A stretch of DNA of 64,000 bases from Gracilibacillus boraciitolerans JCM 21714 (GTDB lineage Bacteria; Bacillota; Bacilli; Bacillales; Amphibacillaceae): contig NZ_BAVS01000013.1 of NCBI RefSeq assembly GCF_000521485.1, positions 1 to 64,000 on the forward strand, written 5' to 3'. Under the pieces are notes generated by a model. That model was not told the origin of the DNA. It did no database searches and worked only from the letters and a program-made list of their open reading frames with translations. Positions 50,297 to 60,205 of this stretch are shown piece after piece (position 1 is the stretch's first letter; every line of letters starts with the position of its first letter). A program made the translations under genes and the position numbers.

Positions 50297-50992
50297 TTAC
50301 AGGTGATTGAAACAAGCTACCGCTCCAGCAATACCACCAGTACCAAGAAGTGCATATGCACCAATACATGCAGCACATATCGGGGGGGCAGTCACTGGTG
50401 TCGGTGCTGCACACGAACCGCCACACCCAATCGCAATAAGAGTAGCCATCGTTCCACCAACACCAAGCACTACTCCAAGACAAGCTGCTACTGCTTTTAC
50501 ACCCATCGGTTGAATTTCAGACGGTTCTTCTGTAAGCAATTCTTTATCTGTCATATAAGCAATCCCAGTATCCTCAGAAGTAACAAGCGATCCATCCACA
50601 TACGTCTCAACTTGGAAGTTTCCTGCCTCATTCTTGGACACTAACATTTCATTAGTCTGCAATGCAGCATTATCCTCATCAAAGAATACCGTTACGTTAC
50701 TCGGAAGGCTATAATCCCCCCCATTCACAGGAACTGTAACAGCCGTTACTCCACCACCAACGGCATACACACTCGATTTTTCCAAATCAAAAGCAGAGAC
50801 AGGAGCGATATTCTCGACTTCACCTTCCTCTACTGCATGTAACGTTGCATCGACAAATTCCTCAGCTTCATCACCTGTAACAACAACAATATCTTGAGTT
50901 TGAGCTTGCGCAGTAACACTCGAAGATAAATTGAAACTGAAAATCCCCAAGATCATTAATACCGGCAAAAAAACCTTTTTTGCCTTCGACAT
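50297..50992 (-). CDS. Secreted Cys/Gly-rich bacteriocin-like precursor
   Basis: 231 residues. A signal peptide (residues 1-30, ending TAQA) is followed by a soluble domain of about 130 residues (DIVVVTGDEAEEFVDATLH) and a C-terminal hydrophobic, Gly/Ala-rich segment from 164 to 231 with six Cys at about 171, 190, 194, 206, 209 and 227 (GCGGSC, ICAACIGAY). A cleavable leader, a middle domain and a Cys-rich membrane-active tail resemble halocin C8-type precursors. Two 7-mer tracts add residues. AGGAGG precedes ATG 50992. Antimicrobial activity is inferred from architecture, not known. Confidence 0.6.
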   Translation of the reverse strand: MSKAKKVFLPVLMILGIFSFNLSSSVTAQAQTQDIVVVTGDEAEEFVDATLHAVEEGEVENIAPVSAFDLEKSSVYAVGGGVTAVTVPVNGGDYSLPSNVTVFFDEDNAALQTNEMLVSKNEAGNFQVETYVDGSLVTSEDTGIAYMTDKELLTEEPSEIQPMGVKAVAACLGVVLGVGGTMATLIAIGCGGSCAAPTPVTAPPICAACIGAYALLGTGGIAGAVACFNHL

Positions 50993-51100
50993 AATAAAAC
51001 CTCCTATTTTTTCAATATTTACTATATTTTATTAATTCTATATAAATATAAAATTTCCCTTCTTTTTACGTTAAAATAAGTCATAAGTAATAGATCTTTG

Positions 51101-51111
51101 AGTTATGACAC
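51101..51111 (+). repeat. Right copy of 11-bp direct repeat
   Basis: AGTTATGACAC, identical to 49890-49900, lies about 110 bases before the precursor start codon. The repeat could mark a nested insertion or a recombination site. Confidence 0.55.
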
Positions 51112-51139
51112 TTTTAAAGCTGTATCATTTTTCAGCCAA

Positions 51140-51172
51140 TAAAAAAGCCGATATTTTTATATCGACTTTTAA
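51140..51172 (-). terminator. Terminator after the small Cys protein gene
   Basis: On the minus strand AAGTCGATAT and ATATCGGCTT form a stem followed by TTTTTTATT. Confidence 0.75.
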
Positions 51173-51188
51173 CTTCTTTTTTCGTTAC

Positions 51189-51407
51189 TCAAATTTCTCC
51201 AAGTTCCTGCAAATCTTCATACTTTTCTACAAAATAATCTCGGTCTTTTAAGCAAACAACTTTCTTTTCTGGACCTTCAGGCAACTCTACTTCACTAAGA
51301 AGTTCACCACATGTAAAACAATTACCCAATACTTCTTCAAGTGGGATTACATTCTTATCAGCATATTTTAAGTATTTTTCAATGTCGGCTTCACTAAAGC
51401 TTTTCAT
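51189..51407 (-). CDS. Small Cys-containing protein of unknown function
   Basis: 72 residues; starts MKSFSEADIEKYLKYADKNV, with CFTC and a later VVC that could make a metal site, and an acidic C-terminus. AAAGGAGAA precedes the ATG, and it has its own terminator. Inside the insertion. I do not recognise the family. Confidence 0.6.
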   Translation of the reverse strand: MKSFSEADIEKYLKYADKNVIPLEEVLGNCFTCGELLSEVELPEGPEKKVVCLKDRDYFVEKYEDLQELGEI

Positions 51408-51509
51408 GTAATTCTCCTTTCTTTATTTTTTAAATAATTTAGTAAAAAACCCGTTAGTTTAAGTGTATCACTTTACATTACACATCCAAATTAGATACAT
51501 GCACAACTA

Positions 51510-51956
51510 TTAGATTTTGGCGCTGGAACTGGTTATTTTTCTATCCCTGTGGCGAAGAGGACCAAAGGCAAAGTATACGCGCTAGATATCGATGCTGCAA
51601 TGCTGGAAATAATAAAAGAGAAAGTCTTGAAGGAACAGCTTACGAATATTGTCCCGGTGCAGGAAAGTATGGAGGAACTTTGTTCACCTGATGGCACTAT
51701 CGATATGATCATTGCTTCTCTGGTATTACATGAAATTCGGCCGTTAGGACCACTGTTACAGCAAATGAGAAATGTATTGAAAAAAGAAGGCTATCTAATC
51801 TGTCTGGAACTTATGCCAAAAGGAAATTCAGATAAAGGACCTAGAATTACTTTGGAAGGAATGGAGCTAGAAATGGCAAAATATGGATTAAAGGTAACGG
51901 AGAAATTTTTCCCAGTGGAATCTTTATATATGCTCGTTGCACAGAATACGAATTAA
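51510..51956 (+). pseudogene. Class I SAM methyltransferase, C-terminal fragment
   Basis: LDFGAGTGYFSIPVAKRT is motif I of SAM methyltransferases, followed by VYALDIDAAMLEII (acidic loop), DMIIASLVLHEI and GYLICLELMPKG. It has no start of its own and continues the N-terminal part at 49761-49889. Rejoined length is about 190 residues. The family methylates small molecules; the target is unknown. Confidence 0.85.
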
Positions 51957-52306
51957 AGGTTCATATTTCGGCTCAATTAAAGATATTAAGTATCTTCAAA
52001 GTGTATAATTGAAATTGAGCAGAAGGCGTGCTTTATGCTTATGCAAGCAATACGAACAAAACAAAGCAAGTGCTTCACCGTACAACTATACTGGTAATTG
52101 AATACAATTAATTAAGGCAGTCACTTTTTAGGGTGATCGTTTTGTCGTATTCGACCTATACTCCGCAGCACTAAATTTCACGCTAATCGACTTTGTGAAA
52201 ACTGATATTTAGTTAACTGGGAGAAAAGTGCAAGAAAGTAGCTGTTCGCAAGAATATTGAGAGGTGGTTTGTAATTTTACAAAATCTTTTGAAGAGGTGA
52301 ATCAAA
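51957..52306. other. Gap after the methyltransferase fragment
   Basis: GCTCAATT and AATTGAGC form a dyad near 51972-52020. Further on ACTAAAT with ATTTAGT and TTTCAC with GTGAAA nest around 52166-52225, somewhat like the dyad element in the thi leader. No gene with a ribosome binding site was found. Confidence 0.4.
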
Positions 52307-52468
52307 ATGAAAGTTGAGTTAAATCAAGAACAACTTGAGTTAAGAAAAATTGCTGAGAGAAAAAAACCGTGGAAAGGAAAGCGGACAAGCCGGAGCAATA
52401 GTTCAACAGTAATACCATTTCAAAATTACTACTCAGCAAATCGGAGTTATGTCACAGTATCTCTTTAA
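52307..52468 (+). CDS. Hypothetical 53-residue basic protein
   Basis: Starts MKVELNQEQLELRKIAERKK, then a Lys/Arg/Ser-rich part (PWKGKRTSRSNSS) and a Tyr-rich end. GAAGAGGTGAATCAAA precedes the ATG. Unrecognised; it ends just before a terminator, which supports expression. Confidence 0.45.
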   Translation: MKVELNQEQLELRKIAERKKPWKGKRTSRSNSSTVIPFQNYYSANRSYVTVSL

Positions 52469-52476
52469 TACACATA

Positions 52477-52526
52477 AAAATCCAAACGATTTCTAAATCT
52501 ATCCTAATAATCGTTTGGATTTTTCA
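52477..52526. terminator. Bidirectional terminator
   Basis: AAAATCCAAACGAT and ATCGTTTGGATTTTT form a long stem between a small plus-strand gene and trhO. Confidence 0.75.
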
Positions 52527-52584
52527 ATATATATATCACGGTATGCTAACCGTCTGTAGGATCGCCACTGATCATAGTCTCACA

Positions 52585-53563
52585 TTATTCTTGCACGACA
52601 CCGTCTTCTGCTTCAATACGGTCTAATCGTGCTTTTATATCTTCCTCTGTAAGATGATGTTCTTGTATATATAGATTGCGAGGGCTAATACGACACTCGT
52701 GTGTACATCCGCGCATATATTTATGCTCATTCTCTTCTGAGCAAAGAATTTGTTTATTACACTCTGGATTGGCACAATTTACGTAACGTTCACAAGGTTC
52801 ACCGTCAAAATAGTCTCTACCAACTACTACATGTTCTTTACGGTTGACCGGAACAGAAATACGCTCATCAAATACGTATAACTGACCATCCCATAGCTCT
52901 CCTTGTACTTCATCGTCTTTTCCATAGGTGACAATACCACCATGCAGTTGTCCAACATCCTCGAAGCCTTTTTCTTTCATCCAACCACCAAATTTTTCAC
53001 AGCGAATTCCGCCAGTACAATACATTAATACTTTTTTACCTTCTAATTGTTCACGGTTATTTTCGATCCACTCGGGGGAGATCACGGAAATTATCAATAT
53101 CAGGATTAATAGCACCACGGAAATGGCCTAATTCATATTCATAATCATTTCTAGTATCCAGAATAATCGTATTTTCATCCTTCATTGCTTCATAAAATTC
53201 TTTTGGGTTTAAGAAGTCGGCATTCTTTTCGCGAGGATCAACATTTTCCTCACCCAATCGAAGAGTGACTAGTTCTGTTCGATGACGACAGTGCATTTTC
53301 TTGAATGCATGTCCATCTGCTTCATCAATTTTAAACATCATGTCAGCAAACTTAGGATCATGGCGCATTGCTTCCATGTACTGATTTGTTTGTTCGACGG
53401 TCCCAGAAACCGTACCGTTAATGCCTTCTTCTGCAATAAGAATGCGCCCTTTCAGATCTAAATCCTTGCAGAATTGTAAATGCTCCTGGGCAAATGTCTC
53501 AGGGTCTTCAATTGTAACAAACTTATAATACAATAATACTCGGTACTTTTCTTTATTTTCCAT
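52585..53563 (-). CDS. trhO: tRNA uridine 5-hydroxylase TrhO, rhodanese type (frameshifted)
   Basis: UPF0176 family enzyme that hydroxylates U34 of certain tRNAs with oxygen. About 325 residues. [15 protein letters not shown] is in the N-terminal domain, and the rhodanese Cys is in [13 protein letters not shown] Cys-rich C-terminus follows ([12 protein letters not shown]). A 5-G run at 53074-53078 breaks the frame (four needed in FRDLPEWIENN). ATG 53563 follows GGTGGTAGGAAA. Confidence 0.9.
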
Positions 53564-53686
53564 TTTCCTACCACCTATCCATTCATATTTGCAAGATATA
53601 AACGTGTTTAGGTTGGATATATATAACATTGTCTCTTGCAAGCATATATTGTATCAAACTTTTAATAGGAAAATCAATAGAAACTA

Positions 53687-54562
53687 TTACAAATCTCCTT
53701 CAAACCACTTGATCAGGGCCTGTGTTCCACGATCTTCTAATCCTTTTTTCGCTAGTTCTTCATATAATTCTAACGATAAAGCCAAACCGGGTGTTTTTAT
53801 TCCCATTTTTTCCGCATTGGTTAAGGCAATTTTCATATCTTTAATAAAGTGTTTTATATAAAATCCTGGTTCAAGATCTCCTTCAATCATACGTGGAGCC
53901 AAATTAGACAGAGAAAAGCTTGCCGCAGCCCCCCCTGTAGAAATACTTTGTAACACTTGCACAGGATCTAATCCTGCCTTTTTTGCATACATAATCGATT
54001 CTGACACACCAATCATAGTGGAGGCGATATTAATTTGGTTTGCCATTTTGGTGTGCTGGCCAGATCCTGCAGGTCCTTGTAACACGATGTTTTCTCCCAT
54101 CACCTGAAAAACAGGTAGCATCGTATCGAAATCCTGCTGTTTTCCACCAACCATAATCGCTAATTTGCCATTTTTAGCGCCGATATCTCCACCTGAAACT
54201 GGCGCATCTATGCTGTGTAACTGTTTTTCTTCAGCCATAGATGCAATCTTTTCTGCTAATTTTGGATCAGAAGTGGTCATGTCGATAAGAAAAGTTCCTG
54301 GTTTAGCATTATCGATAATGCCGTTGTCTCCAAGGTAAAGCTTTTCCACATCTGAGGGATAGCCAACCATTGTAATAATAATATCAGCATTTTTTGTAAG
54401 AGATTCGACATTATCTTGCCAAATCGCTCCTTGATGTATGAGATCAAGGGCCTTTTCTTTTGTTCTTGTAAATAAATGCACCTGATAATCAGCATCTATT
54501 AAATGACCTGCCATACTTTTTCCCATTACACCAGTTCCGATAAAACCTATTGTTTGTGTCAT
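53687..54562 (-). CDS. NAD(P)-dependent beta-hydroxyacid dehydrogenase (YkwC-like)
   Basis: 291 residues of the 3-hydroxyisobutyrate dehydrogenase family. TIGFIGTGVMGKSMAGHL is the Rossmann motif, DAPVSGGDIGAKNG the substrate loop and the catalytic Lys is in GSGQHTKMANQI. A 7-C tract near 53929 adds a glycine in STGAAAS. Substrate unknown. ATG follows AAAAGGAG. Confidence 0.9.
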   Translation of the reverse strand: MTQTIGFIGTGVMGKSMAGHLIDADYQVHLFTRTKEKALDLIHQGAIWQDNVESLTKNADIIITMVGYPSDVEKLYLGDNGIIDNAKPGTFLIDMTTSDPKLAEKIASMAEEKQLHSIDAPVSGGDIGAKNGKLAIMVGGKQQDFDTMLPVFQVMGENIVLQGPAGSGQHTKMANQINIASTMIGVSESIMYAKKAGLDPVQVLQSISTGGAAASFSLSNLAPRMIEGDLEPGFYIKHFIKDMKIALTNAEKMGIKTPGLALSLELYEELAKKGLEDRGTQALIKWFEGDL

Positions 54563-54648
54563 TGAAAATCTCCTTTTCTTTTACTATATCAAAAAAATGG
54601 CCACTCCGCTATTAGCTATGTAACACTGCATCGAGTATGGAAAGTAAA

Positions 54649-54681
54649 AAAACCTAGGCTTATGCGAAAGCCTAGGTTTTA
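54649..54681. terminator. Terminator after the HtrA-family gene
   Basis: AAACCTAGGC and GCCTAGGTTT, a perfect stem with A/T flanks. Confidence 0.8.
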
Positions 54682-54703
54682 CATATTTATTTAAAAACTT
54701 TCT

Positions 54704-55911
54704 TTATAAATTTTCCTGTTCATCTAAAGTCATGGTAGCTGTCTGAATATTTCCATCGCGGTAGAAGGTTACTGTAACCTCATCGCCAATTTTTGTTTCT
54801 CGATATAGATACGTTTTTAAATCTAACATGGAGCTAATCGCTGTGTCATTAACTTTCGTGATCACGTCATATTGTTGTAAGCCAGCATTTTCAGCAGGTG
54901 AATTTGCTTGAACCTTGGCAACCACTATACCGTTTTCGACACTTTCATCTAATTTCAATGTTTCTTGAACATGACGAGCCGGTACGGTTGATAAGTCGAC
55001 GGCACTAATACCCATAAATGGTCGAACAACCTCACCATCTGTTTCTAATTGTTCAATAACTGGTTCAGCATCACTAATAGGAATGGCAAAACCAATTCCT
55101 TCTACAGTTGCTTGCGCTATTTTCATAGAGTTAATACCAATAAGTTGACCTTTAGAATTGATCAACGCTCCACCACTGTTACCTGGGTTAATAGCTGCGT
55201 CTGTTTGAATCACGTTAGTGGTCCAATCTGGTTGTCCATCACTATTGAGATCGATATCGACTGCACGATCAAGTCCACTGATGATACCTTGTGTAACAGA
55301 TCCTGCAAATTCTGTGCCTAGTGGATTTCCAATTGCGATTGCTGTATCTCCAACTGTTATTTCTTCTGAAGAACCTAGTTCAGCAACTGTAGTAATTTGC
55401 TCACTTGGAATTCGCAATACAGCAAGATCTGTTAAAGCATCTGCTCCTAAAACTTCTGCATCAATATGCTCTCCATTGGTTAGAATCACCTCTACCTGTT
55501 GCGCACCTTCGACCACGTGATTATTTGTGACCACATAGCATATTCGCCATCTTTTTTGTATACAACACCTGAGCCTGTTCCGGCTGCATTAGCTTCTTCC
55601 CATAAACTTACTTGTTGGACATTGGATATTCCGACAACAGCATCAGACACTTTTTCTACTGCTCCACTAATTGAATTTGTATTATTGGTGGAGAGGTTAG
55701 TAGTTGGTACCACCTCTTCCTCTGTAGTTTGCTCCGTATCCTCTGGTGTATGAGAAGCGGTGTCTTGGCTGTCATCCAGTTGAGTTAAGAAAATCCCTCC
55801 TGTAAATAATGCTGCAATAAGACCGCCAGCAACACCGCTTATTAACATGGAGAAAGTATTTTTCTCATTATTTGTTTTTGTTGATTGCTCTCGATTAAAT
55901 TCTTCGTTCAT
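54704..55911 (-). CDS. HtrA/HtrB-type membrane serine protease (frameshifted)
   Basis: Surface quality-control protease. About 400 residues joined: an N-terminal membrane segment (21-43), an acidic Thr-rich linker, a trypsin-like domain with His in VTNNHVVEG, Asp in ALTDLAVLRI and Ser in NPGNSGGAL, and a C-terminal PDZ domain (VQANSPAENAGLQQYDVI). One T is missing near 55536 in EYAYVVTNNH. Divergent from cssRS, as htrB is in B. subtilis. Confidence 0.92.
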
Positions 55912-55946
55912 ATTTATTCACAACCTTTCGGGAAATTTGTTATTAA

Positions 55947-56008
55947 TTTCTACACTATTGATACTACCCCCCCTCATCTGCGGCATATTAACGGAAGAAT
56001 TGTAGAAA
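55947..56008. promoter_or_regulatory. Candidate CssR sites in the htrA-cssR divergent region
   Basis: TTTCTACA (55947-55954) and TGTAGAAA (56001-56008) are inverted copies in the short region between the divergent genes, which secretion-stress regulators are expected to share. A 7-C tract lies between them. The exact CssR motif is not known to me. Confidence 0.4.
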
Positions 56009-56103
56009 AAATGTGTAAAGTATTGAATTTATGAGGCATTACTTAATTTTTTCGGTTAAATATGCGAAAATATGATAAAGAGAGCTACGGAAAGGTGGAA
56101 CAT

Positions 56104-56809
56104 ATGGTGAACCAGCAAATTTATATAGTAGAAGATGATGCTAATATTCGGGATATTGTCAATGCCTATCTTAAAAAAGAGGGGGGGTATCATGTTACAT
56201 TGTTAGAAACAGCAGAAGATGCATGGGAGCTCACATCAACTGGCCAACCTGATATGTGGATACTGGATATCATGCTTCCCGGAATGGATGGATATGAATT
56301 ATGCAAGAAAATCCGTCAAGTTAGTGAAGTACCTATCATTATTATTTCGGCAAAAGATGAAGAAGTAGATAAAATATTAGGTTTAGAATTAGGAAGTGAT
56401 GACTATTTGACAAAACCCTTTAGTCCAAGAGAGCTAGTAGCGCGTGTAAAGCGTTTATTTAAACGTACTGAATTGCAGCCAATTCAAAATAATACGGCCT
56501 CCCATCTGATACATTTGGGCAAACTTGAAATAGATAAGGGAGCTCGCATTGTACATTGGAATCAACAAGAAATAGAGGTTACCTCAAAGGAATTTGATAT
56601 GTTGGAGATTTTCGCAAGGCAACCTAATCGGGCCTTTTCCAGGGAAGAATTACTAACATTAGTATGGGGGGGATGATTACTTCGGAAGTGATCGTGCGGT
56701 GGATGACCTTGTCAAACGTTTAAGAAAAAAGATGGATAGACTGCCGATCGAAACAGTATGGGGGGGATATGGTTATCGATTAGAGTATGACGGGGGGGAA
56801 CGGGCATGA
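56104..56809 (+). CDS. cssR: Response regulator, CssR-like (frameshifted)
   Basis: OmpR/PhoB-type regulator, about 230 residues. Phosphoacceptor Asp in MWILDIMLPGMDGY, Lys in YLTKPFSPREL. The DNA-binding domain breaks at a 7-G tract (56666-56672) and resumes DYFGSDRAVDDLVKRL, which closely matches CssR. Further 7-G tracts near 56180, 56760 and 56792 add glycines. ATG 56104 follows AAAGGTGG. It overlaps the kinase gene by ATGA. Confidence 0.88.
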
Positions 56810-58166
56810 AGCTGCAATATCAATTAACGCTTGCTTTTACCACTTTATTAGTGATTATTATGACGGTTGCAGGCATTATCATCTATTCTCAGATGCTGCA
56901 AATGTTAATTAAAGATGAACAACGTCAGTTAGAGGACAAAGGCGAATTGATCGTTAATTTTATTTTATCTGAGGATTTAAACAATACGACAAATGTCCAA
57001 CGATTATTACAAATGTTAGAACAATATAATTTGCAGGTGTTTGCTTATGATGAAGGTAGTAAAAGAATCATATTTTCGTCTATTCCAAATATGAAGAAAA
57101 TAGAAGGATGGATAGCAGATTATGATCTTAATAATCCAGAACAACCTTTGTGGCAAGGAAAAGAGGATCAATATGTAGTTTCGATTATTCCGTTCTATTC
57201 TCCGAGTGCCACCCAGCAATTAGTATTGTTAACACCTTTGGATGATCTGCAAGAGGTACAGAAAAGTTTAATTAATCGGCTCTTTTTAATCTTTATCATT
57301 GGGATAGTGGTAGCCGTTTTATTAAGCCATTATTTAACGATGAAACTAGTGACGCCATTAACGAAATTACGTCATCAATTGAAAAAATTGAAAAGCGTCA
57401 ATTTGATGAAATGGAAGAAATAAAAGCAACTGGAGAGATAAAAGAAGTTGAACAGAGTGTTGTGGAAATGGCAAATGAATTAAACAATTTTATTCAATCT
57501 CAGCATCACTTTTTTCAAAACGCTAGTCATGAATTAAAAACGCCTCTCATGACGATTCAGGGATATGCAGAAGGAATAAAAGATGGAATTTTTGAAGGAG
57601 AAGATGCAGAACGTGGGCTGAATGTTATGGTCGCAGAAATCAATCGGCTCAAAAAAATTATTAATGAAATTATCTTATTAGCGAAGCTGGATAGTGAGGC
57701 AGATATTTATCACGTGAAAAAAGTAAACGTAGAGCAATTTATCGAAAAAGTAATGGAACGGGCGATACCGATTGCCAATGATCAGAATAAAGAAATTATC
57801 TTAACGAAAATAACGAATCACATCTTGTCATTTGACGAGGGGGGGAAGATGCTGCAGGCAGTCATGAATATTGTAACGAATGCGATCCGTCATGCCCATC
57901 AGCGCGTAGAAATTTCAGTTCGAACGGAAAATAATCAACTGCGAATAGAGGTAGTAGATGATGGGAATGGCATCGACGAAGATGTGATACAAAAATTATT
58001 TCACCGTTTTGTGAAAGGGAAAAGTGGGGGGGAAACAGGACTTGGACTGGCGATTGCCAGAGCGATTGTTGAACGCTCAGGAGGTATAATAAAAGCAGAA
58101 AATACCATAAATAAAGGTGCAAAATTTAGCATATTATTCACCAAACATGAAAAAAATACCGATTAA
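56806..58166 (+). CDS. cssS: Sensor histidine kinase, CssS-like (frameshifted)
   Basis: Senses misfolded secreted protein at the membrane and phosphorylates CssR. Two membrane segments (about 8-30 and 160-182) flank an extracytoplasmic sensor; HAMP, then His in NASHELKTPL, N box NIVTNAIRHA, and GLGLAIARAI. A 6-A run at 57382-57387 (seven needed for KKIEKRQFDE) breaks the frame. 7-G tracts near 57839 and 58026 add glycines. Confidence 0.88.
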
Positions 58167-58244
58167 TGATAACATTTAATTAGTAATATGATATACTAGA
58201 TAAGTTGTTAAACAATGAACGCATCACTAAGAGGAGAGAATGAA

Positions 58245-60072
58245 ATGACGCAATTAAGAGAAGACCTTCGCAATATTGCGATAATTGCCCATGTTGATCA
58301 TGGTAAAACTACGTTAGTTGACCAGTTACTCTATTATTCAGGAACATTTCGCGAAAATGAACAAGTAGCAGAACGTGCAATGGATTCCAATGATATTGAG
58401 AAGGAACGTGGAATCACCATTTTAGCCAAAAACACTGCCATTGATTATAAAGACACACATATAAATATATTAGATACTCCTGGCCATGCTGATTTTGGTG
58501 GTGAGGTAGAACGAATTATGAGGATGGTAGACGGTGTATTACTTGTCGTTGATGCCTATGAAGCTGCATGCCTCAAACACGATTTGTATTAAAGAAAGCA
58601 CTCGAACAAAGATTGCAACCTGTTGTTGTAATAAACAAAATTGACCGCCCAAGTGCCCGACCTGAAGAGGTTATCGATGAAGTTCTAGATTTATTTATTG
58701 AGTTGGGTGCAGATGATGATCAATTAGAATTTCCTGTTGTTTATGCTTCAGCACTAAATGGAACGTCAAGTTTCCTGGTGAAGAACAGAAGGATACCATG
58801 GAACCAATTTTTGAAACCATCCTAGAAAAAATTCCAGCACCACTAGATAATGCCGATGAACCATTACAATTCCAGGTTACGATGTTGGACTATAACGATT
58901 ATTTGGGACGTATCGGAGTTGGCCGTGTATTTCGTGGAGCGATTAAAGTAGGCCAACAAGTTTCCCTTATTAAGACAGATGGGAAGGTTAAAAACTTCCG
59001 CGTTAGTAAATTATTTGGTTTCATTGGCCTTAAGCGAATTGAGGTCCAAGAAGCTAAATCAGGAGATATTATTGCGATTGCTGGTATGGAAGATATTAAC
59101 GTAGGTGAAACGGTTTGCCCTACTGAACATCAAGAAGCATTACCTATTTTACGTATAGACGAACCTACATTACAAATGACCTTCGTCGTCAATAATAGCC
59201 CTTTTGCTGGTAGAGAGGGTAAGTATATTACCTCACGTAAGATTGAAGAACGATTATTGTCACAATTAGAGACAGATGTAAGTTTGCGTGTGGACCCAAC
59301 TGAATCTCCAGACGCTTGGATTGTATCCGGACGCGGGGAACTGCATTTGTCTATTTTAGTAGAAAACATGCGCCGTGAAGGTTACGAACTTCAACTATCT
59401 AAACCAAAAGTAATTATTAAAGAAATCGATGGTGTCAAATGTGAACCAATTGAACGTGTACAAATTGATGTTCCAGAAGAATACACTGGACCGGTTATGG
59501 AGTCATTAGGAGCACGTAAAGGCGAAATGATTGATATGGTTAACCATGGGACTGGACAGGTTCGTATGGAATTCAAAGTACCATCTCGGGGTTTAATTGG
59601 TTATGCAACAGAATTTATGACACAAACACGTGGATATGGAATTATAAATCATTCATTTGACGAATATGCACCATTTATTAAAGGTCATGTTGGTGAACGT
59701 CGAGAAGGTGTATTGGTTTCATTGGAAAATGGAAAAGCATCGACTTACGGTATAATGAACCTGGAAGATCGTGGTGTTATCTTTGTTGAACCAGGTACAG
59801 AAGTCTATGCCGGGATGATCGTTGGCGAACATAATCGTGAAAATGATATAACTGTAAATATTACTAAAGAGAAGCATTTAACAAATGTTCGTTCCGCAAA
59901 TAAAGATCAAACAGCAACAATTCGTAAAACGCGCAGTTTGACATTAGAAGAAGCGATTCAGTATTTAGATGATGATGAGTATTGTGAAGTAACGCCAGAA
60001 AATGTTCGTCTTCGCAAGAAAATTTTAAACAAAAATGAACGTGAAAAAGCGGCAAAAAGATCAACTGTATAA
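58245..60072 (+). CDS. typA: GTPase TypA/BipA (two frameshifts)
   Basis: Ribosome-associated translational GTPase active under stress and in the cold. About 610 residues joined. G1 [11 protein letters not shown]2 KERGITIL, G3 [12 protein letters not shown]4 VVINKIDRP. Frame losses: one G near 58562 (AYEGCMPQTR) and one T near 58771 ([10 protein letters not shown]). The EF-G-like C-terminal domains and the TypA tail ([20 protein letters not shown], first 20) are intact. ATG 58245 follows AGAGGAGAG. Confidence 0.93.
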
Positions 60073-60079
60073 CGAATAG

Positions 60080-60112
60080 AAAACCAGTGAGAAGCCTCTC
60101 ACTGGTTTTCTT
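60080..60112 (+). terminator. Terminator after typA
   Basis: GAAAACCAGTGAGA and TCTCACTGGTTTTC form a perfect 14-base stem. Confidence 0.88.
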
Positions 60113-60205
60113 ATGTTATTGTCATAATTAATTGCATTATTTTACAGGAAGCATAAAAAATTATGGTAGAATAAAAGAAGCTTTTCGAGAGGAGTCAGGT
60201 ATACC

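Larger units (their letters stand above)
49890..51509. mobile_element. 1.6-kb accessory insertion in the methyltransferase gene
   Basis: Removing 49890-51509 restores an unbroken frame: SIL joined to DFGAGTGYF. The codon TTA stands at both junctions (49887-49889 and 51510-51512), a possible 3-bp target duplication. The ends, AGTTATGACA and, reversed, TAGTTGTGCA, are weakly inverted. There is no transposase or integrase. It contains a truncated gene end, a bacteriocin-like precursor, a small membrane protein and a small Cys protein. The entry mechanism is unknown. Confidence 0.75.

Noticed and set aside
50258-50644. Plus-strand Cys/Thr/Ser-rich frame opposite the bacteriocin-like gene
   Set aside because: Its composition is the reverse image of the Gly/Ala/Cys-rich tail. 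The minus-strand gene has a signal peptide and a strong ribosome binding site.
49890-51509. Insertion sequence with transposase
   Set aside because: No frame in the insertion resembles a transposase and the ends are only weakly inverted, so I call it an accessory insertion of unknown mechanism.
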